DNA of 64,000 nt from Methanoregula sp. (GCF_023227875.1 NZ_JALOCH010000008.1:80484-144483), one strand, 5' to 3'; counted from the stretch's first letter, positions 8,139 to 17,028 are shown. Notes: generated from the letters alone by a model not told the origin. Numbers and translations: made by a program.

Positions 8139-9327
8139 CCGGAGACACGTCATGGAATATACGCCCCATTATGGTATCAGAGAGATCGCGTTTCTGCCGC
8201 ATATACTCTTTCCTTGAGAGGCCCGCCTGCTTTAAGGTCATGTCCCGGAACATGCAGGGAGACGAGGTCTTGCAGCACCAGGCAAGGCTGCCAAAACAGG
8301 TCTGGCTCCCGGTATCAAGAGGGGTCCCCTTCACCCCATTCAGTTTCATCTGGATGTATTCATCGCGGGGCAGGTCGATTCTCGACAGCATCGGGATGAG
8401 CGGGCATTCCTTCACCGGCATACAGCAGAAGGTAAGCGCCCGTATATCACCACCGCGGCAGAGCTGCTTGGGGGAATTATACCACCCCTCTTCGTCCGCA
8501 TACCGCGTGATCGCGGCATCGAGCCCCGCAAGCGTCCTCTCATCGGACTGCCGGGCAAGCGAAACAATGTCCGCCCCGTGGGAGAGCATGTCCCGCATCC
8601 GGTCGAAATTGTTGATCGAGTTGTTGGCAATGATCATCAGCGGGCAGCTGTTCCGGATCTGCCGGAGTTTTGCCGTGCCGGAGTCCATGAGGTCCACGTG
8701 GAGGATGTCCGCACCTGCGTGCCAGAGGTTCTCTGCAAGGACCCGGTCATCGTCCGCAACACCGGACCGGATCTTCACCGAGACCGTGACGCCCTCCTCT
8801 TTCAGCGCCCGGACCTCGGCAAGGAGTTTCTCCGTGTGCCTCAGGTAGTATTCGCCAGCACCTGCTTCGACCATCGCCGGCTGGCGGCAGTGCGCATCGA
8901 TCTCGTACACAACAGCTGTCCCGAGTGCCCGTGCAACCGCACGGAATGCCTCCGGCGAACTCCCGCGGAGGCTGACCCCGGGGATCACGCTGCTGTCCGC
9001 CATCTTCGCAACCTGCGCCTTCAGCTCGGCAACCGGGTCTTCGAAAATGAACTCCTTCCGGTCACCTTCTGATGCCACAGACCGGGCGGCCTCCATGGTC
9101 GGCCGGTCAATGGAATACCCCCCGATAAAACCAAGACCGATATGATCAGCCCGCTCAAGCAGGTAGGCCGCATCCACAATGCCGGCCATAGACGCAATCG
9201 CTACCGGCGTCCTGACCACACGGTCGTTGATGAGCAGCCCGAAGCGATCGAATGCATCCATCATAGATTCATATTCGTTGAGTATGCCGGATGAAATTAC
9301 TTTGGGTTTGTCCGGGTTCATGCGCAC
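8125..9327 (-). CDS. Methanogenesis marker protein 9
   Basis: About 400 residues. The N-terminal two thirds form a flavin-enzyme-like TIM barrel (segments GVSLRGSSPEAF, KIRSGVADDD, ADILHVDLMDSG, resembling dihydroorotate dehydrogenase/dihydrouridine synthase proteins). The C-terminal third is the cysteine-rich marker 9 domain: CRGGD, CCMPVKECPL, CFGSLAWCCKTSSPCMF. Such clustered cysteines suggest an Fe-S site. The family is restricted to methanogens and its biochemical role is unknown to me. The start may be GTG at 9327 or ATG at 9321; GGATGAA lies just upstream of the GTG. First gene of the operon with the CitG-like and DUF447 genes. Confidence 0.85.
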   Translation of the reverse strand: MRMNPDKPKVISSGILNEYESMMDAFDRFGLLINDRVVRTPVAIASMAGIVDAAYLLERADHIGLGFIGGYSIDRPTMEAARSVASEGDRKEFIFEDPVAELKAQVAKMADSSVIPGVSLRGSSPEAFRAVARALGTAVVYEIDAHCRQPAMVEAGAGEYYLRHTEKLLAEVRALKEEGVTVSVKIRSGVADDDRVLAENLWHAGADILHVDLMDSGTAKLRQIRNSCPLMIIANNSINNFDRMRDMLSHGADIVSLARQSDERTLAGLDAAITRYADEEGWYNSPKQLCRGGDIRALTFCCMPVKECPLIPMLSRIDLPRDEYIQMKLNGVKGTPLDTGSQTCFGSLAWCCKTSSPCMFRDMTLKQAGLSRKEYMRQKRDLSDTIMGRIFHDVSPDERS

Positions 9328-9408
9328 GCTTCATCCCATGCGAACGAAGAGAGCATGGGATTTTATGAGGCGTTGCATGGACCCGGACCAGAGAAGACCC
9401 GTAGTGAA

Positions 9409-9503
9409 GCGAAGGGTCTTCGAATATATTGTTCGCATGTTATCATGCCCGCTGGCAGGTGAAGCGAACCACAGGATTATTTGATGAGGGGCTTGGACCC
9501 GGA
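9409..9503. repeat. Long direct repeat, copy 1 (95 bp)
   Basis: This stretch recurs 160 bp downstream (9569-9663) with only a few mismatches. It contains gcgaagggtcttcgaatata and acaggattatttgatgag. It lies in the 389-bp gap upstream of the marker 9 gene, which I find otherwise free of convincing genes. Confidence 0.85.
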
Positions 9504-9568
9504 CTGGAGAATGCTGAGGGTCATCAGACCCGAAGCAGGAGAAGAACGAAGTTCTTCGAAGACCGCGA

Positions 9569-9663
9569 GCGAAGGGTCTTCGAATATATCGTTCGCATGT
9601 TATCATGCCCGCTGGCAGGCGAAGCGAACCACAGGATTATTTGATGAGTGGCATGGACCCGGA
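9569..9663. repeat. Long direct repeat, copy 2 (95 bp)
   Basis: Near-identical second copy of 9409-9503. Between the copies is a segment with acccgaagcaggag at 9528-9541 and the inverted motif gaagttcttcg, both of which recur in the repeat field near 59.0-59.3 kb. Function unknown; the reading frames inside are short and repeat with the DNA, so I do not treat them as genes. Confidence 0.85.
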
Positions 9664-9716
9664 CAGGAGCAGAATTGCAAAGTTATTCTTCGACCCGTTA
9701 AAGAGTCATGAGAGTC

Positions 9717-10169
9717 CTACATCTTCTCCAGCACGTACCCGCCTTTCGAGCGTGACAGCGCAACTCCCGCCCGGGCATCGTCAACCGTGATCCCCTTGTT
9801 CTCCTTAAAATGTGCGACAACGGTTGCCCACGGGATCAGAAACGCCTCGCTTGGTTTTCCCGGCCCCTGCCGGAACTCCACGGCAAGGTACCCGATCCGC
9901 CCGGTCTTTGCAAGGAAGTCCGAGATCGCGTCGACCTGGTGGACATTTTTCTTATCGGAATGGAAGTGCTGCGAGAAATAGAGTTTCCTGTCAATGATCG
10001 ACTTGCATTCGATCGACAGGTAATACGAGGGGTTGAGCGAATCAACGAGCACGTCCACGTACTGGCTCGTGAATTTGTGCTGCTTGAGCCGGTACGCAAA
10101 GCCCTGGATATGGTGGGCAACAAAAAAACGGTTCAGGCAGTGGACGATCTCCCGCTCGAAATCACTCAT
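9717..10169 (-). CDS. PD-(D/E)XK nuclease-like protein, possible Holliday junction resolvase relative
   Basis: 150 residues. The core QYVDVLVDSLNPSYYLSIECKS fits a PD-(D/E)XK nuclease active site: an Asp in VDVLVD, then ECK on the next strand after a short loop, preceded by a basic helix. The N-terminal FEREIVHCLNRFF resembles the first helix of archaeal resolvase-like nucleases. It could be a DNA repair or recombination nuclease; the substrate is not evident. It stands alone between the repeat region and the divergent cfb operon. Confidence is good for a nuclease fold, low for a specific function. Confidence 0.65.
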   Translation of the reverse strand: MSDFEREIVHCLNRFFVAHHIQGFAYRLKQHKFTSQYVDVLVDSLNPSYYLSIECKSIIDRKLYFSQHFHSDKKNVHQVDAISDFLAKTGRIGYLAVEFRQGPGKPSEAFLIPWATVVAHFKENKGITVDDARAGVALSRSKGGYVLEKM

Positions 10170-10414
10170 TGGTTACCGGTGCGATGCCCGCAGAGAAAAA
10201 ACCCGTTGGTACGGGTTAATAACATGAAATCAGGATCCCCCGGCAACGAGGTCCCCGCGGTCGCGATCAAAACAAGAAAGTTATTACGATTACAGGTATA
10301 TTTTCATACTAAGTGTTTTCTCATGCTGGTTTTTCGGCATACGGGAAGTCGAACACAAATCAGGCGGATTTATTCAAAAAAACGCCTGAACACCATCACA
10401 TCGGAGTTACATAC

Positions 10415-10816
10415 ATGAGCAAGAAGGGAATGTTACTCGTAGGGCACGGAAGCACGATGCCCTATAACCAGGAACTCGTTGAGAAGACTGCTGCCTTCAT
10501 CAGGTCGAACAATGCCGATTTTATTGTCAAATGCGGTTTCATGAACATGAACAAGCCGACGATCAAGGAATCGATGGAGGCATTCAAAACCGAGCCGATC
10601 GATGCGCTGGTCGTCGTCCCCCTCTTCCTTGCAAAGGGTGTTCATATCGAGAAGGACATTCCCGGCGAGATCGGCCTGCCCGAAGGGACCAAGAAAGGCA
10701 ATTTCGTGCTCAATGGCAAGACGATACCGCTCGTGTATGCCGACCCGATTGGCAGCGACCCCCTGCTCGCCGACCTCATGGTCAAGAAAGCGAATGCAGC
10801 GCTCTCCAACCTCTGA
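10415..10816 (+). CDS. cfbA: Sirohydrochlorin nickelochelatase CfbA
   Basis: 133 residues, the short single-domain size of archaeal CbiX-S/CfbA. The N-terminus GMLLVGHGSTMPYNQ carries the chelatase histidine (LVGHGS), and VVVPLFLAKGVHIEKDIP contains the second conserved histidine (GVH). CfbA inserts nickel into sirohydrochlorin, the first committed step to coenzyme F430. The start at 10415 is preceded by CGGAG. The downstream genes cfbE, cfbD and cfbB, with gaps of 8 bp or overlaps, confirm the F430 role over a cobalamin role. Confidence 0.93.
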   Translation: MSKKGMLLVGHGSTMPYNQELVEKTAAFIRSNNADFIVKCGFMNMNKPTIKESMEAFKTEPIDALVVVPLFLAKGVHIEKDIPGEIGLPEGTKKGNFVLNGKTIPLVYADPIGSDPLLADLMVKKANAALSNL

Positions 10817-10824
10817 CCTTTTTT

Positions 10825-12045
10825 ATGCAGATCCTGGTGCTGGACACGATCCACGGCGGGAACGCAATCGGCGATGCTTTTCTGTCGCGTGGTGATAACG
10901 TCGATCTCGTGGACGTGTACCGCGGCGAGAGTCCGGTCACTGTTGAGACAGCCCTTTCCCGGCCCTATGACCTGATCGTTGCTCCCGTGCATCTCGATCC
11001 AGACTACCCGCTGCTGAAAGCGGCCCGGGTGCCGGTGATCACCCACCATGAAGCCGTGCGGCAGCTTGTTGGCAATAACGTACCTGAAGTGATGGTGGAG
11101 ATCACGGGCGCACGGGGCAAGACGACGACCGCACACGCCCTCGCCTCGCTGATGCCGGGCAACGGGATCCTGCACACCTCCTCCGGCACCTTCCGGTTCC
11201 CGGAAAAAATTCTTATCTCCCGGTCCAGCATCACACCCGGCTCGGTGCTCGCATCAGTGAAACTCGCGCTGGAGATCAATGGATGGTTGATCGCCGAGGA
11301 GTCGCTCGGCATCACCGGTGCCGGATCGCTTGGGATCATCACGTCCGCTGATGACTACCGTTTCGCTGCGGGAAAAAAATCCGCAATCGAGGCCAAGACC
11401 GCATCCACAGGACACTGCCGGCGCCTCCTGCTTGCGGAAAAAATCCCGTCCGCCCGCACGGGGGGTGTCGTCCATATCGAAGATGTCGCATCATGCGAGG
11501 GAGCGGAATGCACCATCACACGGGAAGGTACCACCCGCCGGTTCACGAGCCCTCTCCTTGCGCTGCCGGCGTACCGCGACTCCCTGGTGCTTGCAGCCGC
11601 TGCAGCCGCGATGATGGGGATCGATCCCGCTCCGCTGGCATCATTCACCGCGCTCCCCGGTCGTATGTCGGCCCGGTATGATGGCGATGTGCTGGTTGTC
11701 GATAACGCGAACAGCGGGACGAACGCTGACACGACCATCGATGCGGCGCAGTACGCACGGAATGCATCCGGCAGGGACGAGATCACGCTGGTCATCGGCC
11801 AGCAGGAAGGCGACGGGGCGGTCTGCGAAGGATTCGCGTACGACCAGCAGCTCGCTGCGATCGAAGCGATCCGCCCGGTCCACCTGGTACGGGTCGGCCG
11901 GGTCCCGGACAACAGCACACCGGAAGAACCGCGTCATGTCCCGCAGACCACCGCCCGCGTGGAAACACTTCAAGAAGGTTATACCATGGCACGACAAAAA
12001 ACAACACAGGGATCGGTTGTCCTTGCCGTCAAGACCTGGAGATGA
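10825..12045 (+). CDS. cfbE: Coenzyme F430 synthase CfbE (Mur ligase-like)
   Basis: 406 residues with the Mur ligase architecture. The ATP-binding loop ITGARGKTTTAHAL lies near residue 92, and the C-terminal domain contains VVDNANSGTNADTT and LVIGQQEGDG. CfbE closes the final carbocyclic ring of F430 using ATP to activate a propionate side chain. The ATG at 10825 follows cfbA by 8 bp; a longer open frame extends far upstream through cfbA in another frame but has no coding logic. It overlaps cfbD by 4 bp (ATGA). Confidence 0.93.
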   Translation: MQILVLDTIHGGNAIGDAFLSRGDNVDLVDVYRGESPVTVETALSRPYDLIVAPVHLDPDYPLLKAARVPVITHHEAVRQLVGNNVPEVMVEITGARGKTTTAHALASLMPGNGILHTSSGTFRFPEKILISRSSITPGSVLASVKLALEINGWLIAEESLGITGAGSLGIITSADDYRFAAGKKSAIEAKTASTGHCRRLLLAEKIPSARTGGVVHIEDVASCEGAECTITREGTTRRFTSPLLALPAYRDSLVLAAAAAAMMGIDPAPLASFTALPGRMSARYDGDVLVVDNANSGTNADTTIDAAQYARNASGRDEITLVIGQQEGDGAVCEGFAYDQQLAAIEAIRPVHLVRVGRVPDNSTPEEPRHVPQTTARVETLQEGYTMARQKTTQGSVVLAVKTWR

Positions 12046-13118
12046 GTGATCAGATGAAGTACATGCACCCCCGCCCGAGTTCGATCGTTGCCGCCCTCTA
12101 TACTGCCCGCGACCTCAAGGCCGATGTCGCGATCCTGCACGGCCCCTCCGGCTGCTCGTTCAAGCACGCCCGGCTACTGGAGGAGGACGGCATGCGGGTC
12201 CTCACCACCTCCCTTGCCGACAACGAGTTCATCTTCGGCGGCCAGAAACCACTCGAAGACGTGCTCCGGTATGCCGAGGACACGTTCCACCCGGAACGCA
12301 TGGCGGTCGTGGGTACCTGCGTTGCGATGATCATTGGCGAAGACCTCCAGTCAGCCATTGAAGGGTCGGGGATCACTACACCGACCATTGCCGTGGATAT
12401 CCATGCCGGATATATCGAGAACATCGCCGGCGTGATCTCGACACTCGAAGCGGCCTGCGAGGCCGGCTGGATCACGGAAGAGGAACTGACCCGGCAGCGG
12501 TACATGATGAACAAGGCAAACGAGGTCGAGCGTTTGCGGGGTGCCGCCTCACAGCCGTACATCGAAGCCTCCCGCGGCGACCTCAAGCATAAAGCTGCAC
12601 AGGAACTCCTCCGGCTTACACGTTCCGGCGCAAAAGGGGTCGCGATCCTGAACGCGAAGAAGGAGACCGCGTACATGTTTGTCGATGCGCTTGTCGCGCT
12701 CCATGACGTCTGCCCGGACGCGGACGTGACCTACATCGTCAACCTGGAACAGCGAGGACTTCCCAAGACCCGGGCGGACGCGGAGCGGATCGCAACGGAA
12801 CTTGCGGCCCGCGGCGTGAAGGCGGAACTGGTCGGGGCGCTGGACGAGTACGGCGCAAACGGCGATGCACTGGGGAGACGGATCCAGGAGATCCGGCCCT
12901 CATTCGCACTGATCACCGGTGTCCCCCACGCGATCCCGCCGGAGTTCACGAACGGGATCGAGTGCTTCTCCATCACGAACGGCCCGCGGCAGGTGGCACC
13001 GCTCCGCGCAATCGGGCACCGGCACGTGATGGTCGAGATCGACCTGCACCCGAAGACCCTCGGCGTCCGCTCGATTGTGGAGAGCGAGTTCGGGGCGGTC
13101 CTCCGGAGCCTCACATGA
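12042..13118 (+). CDS. cfbD: Ni-sirohydrochlorin a,c-diamide reductive cyclase catalytic subunit CfbD (NifD-like)
   Basis: 358 residues, a compact homologue of nitrogenase NifD. Cysteine-containing motifs at the expected positions are LHGPSGCSFKHAR near the N-terminus and VVGTCVAMIIGED around residue 88-98, which likely bind the Fe-S cluster. With the NifH-like reductase CfbC it performs the six-electron reduction and gamma-lactam ring formation that yields 15,17-seco-F430-17,3-acid. CfbC is not encoded next to it or recognisably elsewhere in this window. It overlaps cfbE and cfbB by ATGA junctions, so translation is coupled. Confidence 0.93.
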   Translation: MSDQMKYMHPRPSSIVAALYTARDLKADVAILHGPSGCSFKHARLLEEDGMRVLTTSLADNEFIFGGQKPLEDVLRYAEDTFHPERMAVVGTCVAMIIGEDLQSAIEGSGITTPTIAVDIHAGYIENIAGVISTLEAACEAGWITEEELTRQRYMMNKANEVERLRGAASQPYIEASRGDLKHKAAQELLRLTRSGAKGVAILNAKKETAYMFVDALVALHDVCPDADVTYIVNLEQRGLPKTRADAERIATELAARGVKAELVGALDEYGANGDALGRRIQEIRPSFALITGVPHAIPPEFTNGIECFSITNGPRQVAPLRAIGHRHVMVEIDLHPKTLGVRSIVESEFGAVLRSLT

Positions 13119-14491
13119 AGGCCGTCCTGATCACCGGTGACCGTTCCGGCAGCGGCAAGACCAGCATTACGCTCGCCCTTGCGGCCCTCCTCTCGAAGAA
13201 GAACAAGGTCCAGACCTTCAAGGTCGGGATGGACTACATCGACCCGTCGTACCTTGCAGCGGTCTCGCACCGGCCCTGCCGGAACCTTGACAGCTTCACG
13301 CTCAATAACGATCAGGTGCAGGGCATCTTCCGGTTCGGGTGCCGGGGCGCTGACATCGCCCTTGTTGAAGGAGTCCGGGGACTGTACGAAGGCGCAGAAG
13401 CACTGGACGACACCGGCAGCACGGCAGCCATTGCAAAGGCACTCGACCTGCCGGTCGTGCTCGTGGTCTCGGCCCAGAGCATCACGCGGAGTGCCGCCGC
13501 AATTGTCAAAGGGTTCCAGACATTCGACCCGAAGGTCCGGATCGCAGGGGTCATTCTCAACAACATCAAGGGCGGGTCCCACAAGGCAAAGGCTGTTGCG
13601 GCAATCGAGCATTACTGCAACGTACCGGTCATAGGCGCCATCCCCCGCATGGAGGAGATGCAGCTCGCGATGCGCCACCTCGGCCTTGTCCCGTACCGCG
13701 AGGGTTCCGGGCGGGGCGACTTCGATGCACGCATCGACACGATCACAAACATGATCGGGCAGTACGTTGACCTTGACCGGCTCCAGTCCCTGATGAAAGA
13801 GATCCATCCTGCCGGTGACACGCCCACACTCTTCGACAAAATCCCTGCACCCGACATAAAAATCGGGGTTGCACTGGACGAGGCCTTCAATTTCTATTAT
13901 GCCGACCTCTTCGATATCCTCGCGACCTGTGGAGTAAAGACCGTCCCGTTCAGCCCGGTCCACGACCGGCTCCCGGACGCGGACGGCTACATCATCGGCG
14001 GGGGATACCCGGAACTCTTTACAAAGGAACTCGAAGCGAACGACCGGATGCGGGAGGCCGTCCGCGAGATCTCCCGGAACGGCACGCCCGTATATGCCGA
14101 ATGCGGGGGGCTGATGTACCTGACCGGGCGCATGGTGCTGAAGAAAGGCTGGCAGGGCAGTGCTGACGAGCAGACCTCGGCAATGTGCGGTGTATTCAGA
14201 GGTGAGACCCGGATGCCGGCCAAGCGTGTTGTCAGTTACGTGGAGGGCACAAGCGGCCCGGATTCCCCGATGGGCAGCGCACCGTTCCGCGGCCACGAGT
14301 TCCACTATTCCGAGGTCGTGCTGGGCAACGACACCAAGTTTTCTTATACGCTCTCGCGGGGCATCGGCATCCGGGACAACCTTGACGGTGCCGTCTCCGG
14401 TAATACCATTGGCAGTTATACGCACCTGCACCCGGTGGCAAGTGCCGGGATGTTCCGGCACTTTGCGGAACTCTGCAGAAAAAAGATCTGA
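13115..14491 (+). CDS. cfbB: Ni-sirohydrochlorin a,c-diamide synthase CfbB (CobB/CbiA-like)
   Basis: 458 residues. The N-terminal P-loop ATPase domain begins KAVLITGDRSGSGKTS (residues 2-17) and includes the magnesium-binding VEGVRGLYEG. The C-terminal class I glutamine amidotransferase domain has the nucleophile region YAECGGLMYL and the late GHEFHYSE and THLHP histidines. CfbB amidates the a and c acetate side chains of Ni-sirohydrochlorin. The family also includes cobyrinate amidases of cobalamin synthesis; the cfb operon context favours F430. It is the last gene of the operon. Confidence 0.92.
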   Translation: MKAVLITGDRSGSGKTSITLALAALLSKKNKVQTFKVGMDYIDPSYLAAVSHRPCRNLDSFTLNNDQVQGIFRFGCRGADIALVEGVRGLYEGAEALDDTGSTAAIAKALDLPVVLVVSAQSITRSAAAIVKGFQTFDPKVRIAGVILNNIKGGSHKAKAVAAIEHYCNVPVIGAIPRMEEMQLAMRHLGLVPYREGSGRGDFDARIDTITNMIGQYVDLDRLQSLMKEIHPAGDTPTLFDKIPAPDIKIGVALDEAFNFYYADLFDILATCGVKTVPFSPVHDRLPDADGYIIGGGYPELFTKELEANDRMREAVREISRNGTPVYAECGGLMYLTGRMVLKKGWQGSADEQTSAMCGVFRGETRMPAKRVVSYVEGTSGPDSPMGSAPFRGHEFHYSEVVLGNDTKFSYTLSRGIGIRDNLDGAVSGNTIGSYTHLHPVASAGMFRHFAELCRKKI

Positions 14492-14509
14492 CCGGCCGGC
14501 CCGGCAGCA

Positions 14510-15085
14510 TTACAGGATACAGGTAGTTGTTCCCACATTTTCGTAGTCCATGATTTGATCCACAAATGAACTCATCTGTGACAATATCACGGGGTCGAGT
14601 CCTTTTTCGGCACAGAGAAAGACGCCGGATACATCAGAGAGTTTCAGCTTGTTGACAACAAAATGCAGGAATTTCGAGGCGATTACTGAAGGAATGTGGA
14701 TGAGCAGCATGCTGACGGAATCGAACATGATGCATTTTTTCCCCGCGGGCATCTGTTTTATGAGTTCCGTGATGGCGATGCCAAGGTCGGTGAGGTTCGA
14801 CGGGTTCGTGACGTATTTCACTTTCGGACCGGGGGTGCATTCCCCGCCGGAATACTGGGTCACTGCATCGATCACGTAATAGGCATCGGGGGTGATGCCT
14901 TCCTTTGCGTATATCTTGGCAAGGACCTTGTTGGGTTTGTTGACCGTAACGATAAGGGGGTTACAGCCACTTTCTATGATCTTTTTCATGACCAGCAGAT
15001 TCATCTCCGGGACATTCTCCGGCTGGGCAAGCATGAGGCAGAGCGTGCTTTCTGCCGGTTCGTCCGCGTGTGTCTGTGCGTCCAT
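14510..15085 (-). CDS. RecA/KaiC-like signalling protein without obvious P-loop
   Basis: 191 residues with alternating hydrophobic strands of a RecA-like fold. GKKCIMFDSVSMLLIH resembles a Walker B strand with its aspartate, but I see no GxxxxGK[ST] loop at the N-terminus (CLMLAQPENVPEMNLLVMKK). Such degenerate KaiC-like proteins are common partners of PAS proteins in Methanomicrobiales signalling. It follows the PAS gene by 6 bp on the same strand, so both act together. A biochemical role cannot be read from sequence. Confidence 0.65.
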   Translation of the reverse strand: MDAQTHADEPAESTLCLMLAQPENVPEMNLLVMKKIIESGCNPLIVTVNKPNKVLAKIYAKEGITPDAYYVIDAVTQYSGGECTPGPKVKYVTNPSNLTDLGIAITELIKQMPAGKKCIMFDSVSMLLIHIPSVIASKFLHFVVNKLKLSDVSGVFLCAEKGLDPVILSQMSSFVDQIMDYENVGTTTCIL

Positions 15086-15091
15086 CTGCGG

Positions 15092-15760
15092 TCACTTCTC
15101 TATCAGAAAGTCCCGGAACTCCGGGGGGATATCCGTGGGCTTTTCCCCGACCGCTTTTGCCTGGAGTTCTTCCAGGTTCTTTACGATCTGGCTCAAATTG
15201 TTGGCATGGAGCTGGAGCTGCATCCGGATATCCTCCGCGTCGTAGTCGCTGCCTGACACCAGGACTGCAAGCTGGTTAAAGTCCTCGTGCATCAGTTCCA
15301 GCGGTTTCTTGACCCGGAGGATCGATTCCGAGAGGTACGCGATGAGGGCGATATGGCGTTCCTCTGCCTTTTTCCGGTCGAGTATGTCGATGAAACTCTC
15401 GATCAGGTATTCCCTGCGGTTAATGCTAACCTTCGTCACGGTCTTGAGGATGGGGATCTTTTCGTCGTTCTTGTTGATGATTACCTGCTCCAGGTTGCGG
15501 ACCTCCTGGTGAAGGTCGGTGGTGGGGCACTCCCCGCGCTTGACCGGGCAGAGAAACTCGTGGCACACGCTGCCGAGGAGTTCCTCCTTGCTCCTGCCGG
15601 TGATGAACTCGGCAAGAGGATTGGCGTCAACGATCCGGTGGGCTTCCGGGTCGATGATCAGGATGCCCGTCTGGATCTTCTCGAATATCTTCCGGAACAC
15701 GTCGCCGGAAGGCAACGTGCAGGTGGGGTCGCTCATCAGTCCCAGGGATTTTTGTGTCAT
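15092..15760 (-). CDS. PAS-domain signalling protein
   Basis: About 222 residues starting MTQKSLGLMSDP. A PAS domain occupies roughly residues 20-140 (KIQTGILIIDPEAHRIVDAN, GRSKEELLG, CPVKRGECPTTD). The two cysteines in CPVKRGEC are frequent in methanogen PAS domains and might bind a redox ligand or metal. A C-terminal helical region follows; no kinase ATPase domain is present. It is probably a sensory adaptor for the RecA-like partner encoded 6 bp downstream. A longer frame starts at 15859, but its extra N-terminus does not look conserved. Confidence 0.75.
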   Translation of the reverse strand: MTQKSLGLMSDPTCTLPSGDVFRKIFEKIQTGILIIDPEAHRIVDANPLAEFITGRSKEELLGSVCHEFLCPVKRGECPTTDLHQEVRNLEQVIINKNDEKIPILKTVTKVSINRREYLIESFIDILDRKKAEERHIALIAYLSESILRVKKPLELMHEDFNQLAVLVSGSDYDAEDIRMQLQLHANNLSQIVKNLEELQAKAVGEKPTDIPPEFRDFLIEK

Positions 15761-15962
15761 GCGAAGGTCACATCCCTTTCCGGCATGATACCGGCTGTAG
15801 TGTGAAATAACCTGCTGGATATATATCAACATTTGTGCTGCCCCGGGAGCGGTGCACATGCCGGTCCGGTTGACGGTGCACCCGAGGCCACTGTTCCGGC
15901 ATCGGCGCCGGCTGATGGATCAGACCGGCCGGCCGCTCACTTCGTTCGCGTGCAGGTTATAA

Positions 15963-16031
15963 GCGTAACCAGCCAGTCGCTCCGCTCCCACGTCGCTTAC
16001 TAACGTAAGCGACCGCTCGCTACGCTCGCGA
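15963..16031. repeat. Direct repeat with internal palindrome, copy 1
   Basis: 69-bp unit with gccagtcgctccgctc, then the palindromic gtcgcttactaacgtaagcg and a final cgctcgctacgctcgcga. It repeats 80 bp downstream. The palindrome could form a hairpin in DNA or RNA. It lies in the intergenic gap between the PAS gene and ilvE. Confidence 0.85.
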
Positions 16032-16042
16032 GCTGGTTACTG

Positions 16043-16110
16043 GCGTAACCGGCCAGTCGCTCCGCTCCACGTCGCTTACTAACGTAAGCGACCGCTCGCT
16101 ACGCTCGCGA
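16043..16110. repeat. Direct repeat with internal palindrome, copy 2
   Basis: 68-bp copy of 15963-16031, differing by one inserted C and one substitution. It ends 45 bp before the ilvE start codon, so any hairpin would be in or next to the ilvE promoter or leader. The rest of the 395-bp gap holds nothing else I can identify. Confidence 0.85.
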
Positions 16111-16155
16111 ATAAAAGAAAAAACTACAAAACCTCCGCCCCCCCATACACATTTC

Positions 16156-17028
16156 ATGATCATTTATCTGGATGGGAAATACCTGCCGGAAGAACAGGCC
16201 CGGATCTCGGTCTTTGACCACGGGTTCCTGTACGGGGACGGGGTGTTCGAGGGGATCCGTTGTTATAATGGCAGGGTCTTCCGGCTAAAAGAGCACATCG
16301 ACCGGCTCTATGACTCGGCAAAGACGATCGATCTCACGCCCCCGGTCCCAAAGGAAGAGATGATTGAGGCGATCTGCGAGACGCTCCGCAGGAACAACCT
16401 GACCGATGCCTATATCCGGCCGATCTTCACCCGGGGTGTCGGCGACCTCGGGCTTGACCCGCGGAAGTGCCCGAAGGCCTCGGCCGTTGTCATTGCCGTT
16501 ACGTGGGGCGCAATGTACGGCGACCTGTACGAGAAGGGCCTGAAAGCCATCACGGTCTCGGTCCGGCGCAACCCGGCGGAGTGCCTGCCCCCGAATGTCA
16601 AGAGCCTGAACTACTTAAACAACATCCTTGCGAAGATCGAGGCGAACTACAAGGGCGGCGACGAGGCGATCTTCTTTGACACGAACGGCTACCTCTCGGA
16701 AGGTTCCGGTGACAACCTCTACATTGTCAAGAACGGCGAGATCATCGTGCCCCCCACGCTCAACAACCTCCGGGGGATCACCCGGCTGGTCGTGCTCGAG
16801 ATCGCAAAATCGCTCGGCATCACGGTACGGGAGCAGAACCTCGGGTACTTCGACCTGTACACGGCCGACGAGCTGATCTGTTCCGGTACCGCAGCAGAAG
16901 TTGCCCCCATCACCTGGTGTGACGGGAGGACGATCGGTTCCGGGAAACCCGGCCCGGTATTCCGGCAGCTGGCCGCTGCATTCAAGCCCATAACCGAGAA
17001 AGAAGGCTACCCCATCAATAAGAAATAA
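16156..17028 (+). CDS. ilvE: Branched-chain amino acid aminotransferase
   Basis: 290 residues, a class IV PLP aminotransferase. The N-terminus YLDGKYLPEEQARISVFDHG and GDGVFEGIR are standard for IlvE. The catalytic lysine is in NVKSLNYLNN (Lys149), and YLSEGSGDNLYIVK and ICSGTAAEVAPIT form the cofactor phosphate site. It catalyses the last step of leucine, isoleucine and valine synthesis with glutamate as donor. It stands alone, with a tRNA downstream and palindromic repeats upstream. Confidence 0.93.
   Translation: MIIYLDGKYLPEEQARISVFDHGFLYGDGVFEGIRCYNGRVFRLKEHIDRLYDSAKTIDLTPPVPKEEMIEAICETLRRNNLTDAYIRPIFTRGVGDLGLDPRKCPKASAVVIAVTWGAMYGDLYEKGLKAITVSVRRNPAECLPPNVKSLNYLNNILAKIEANYKGGDEAIFFDTNGYLSEGSGDNLYIVKNGEIIVPPTLNNLRGITRLVVLEIAKSLGITVREQNLGYFDLYTADELICSGTAAEVAPITWCDGRTIGSGKPGPVFRQLAAAFKPITEKEGYPINKK

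Noticed and set aside
9420..9700. Short frames in the repeat block upstream of the marker 9 gene
   Set aside because: The frames repeat with the DNA (MPAGR.SEPQDYL-like peptides) and have no independent support.
12731..14461. Long open frame antisense to cfbD/cfbB
   Set aside because: It is opposite to two well-supported genes; its composition (Asp/His/Arg-rich) is that of a shadow in GC-rich DNA.
15930..16115. CRISPR-like array
   Set aside because: Only two repeat units of 68-69 bp with a short non-unique spacer; no cas genes in the window. No CRISPR array seen anywhere in the window.
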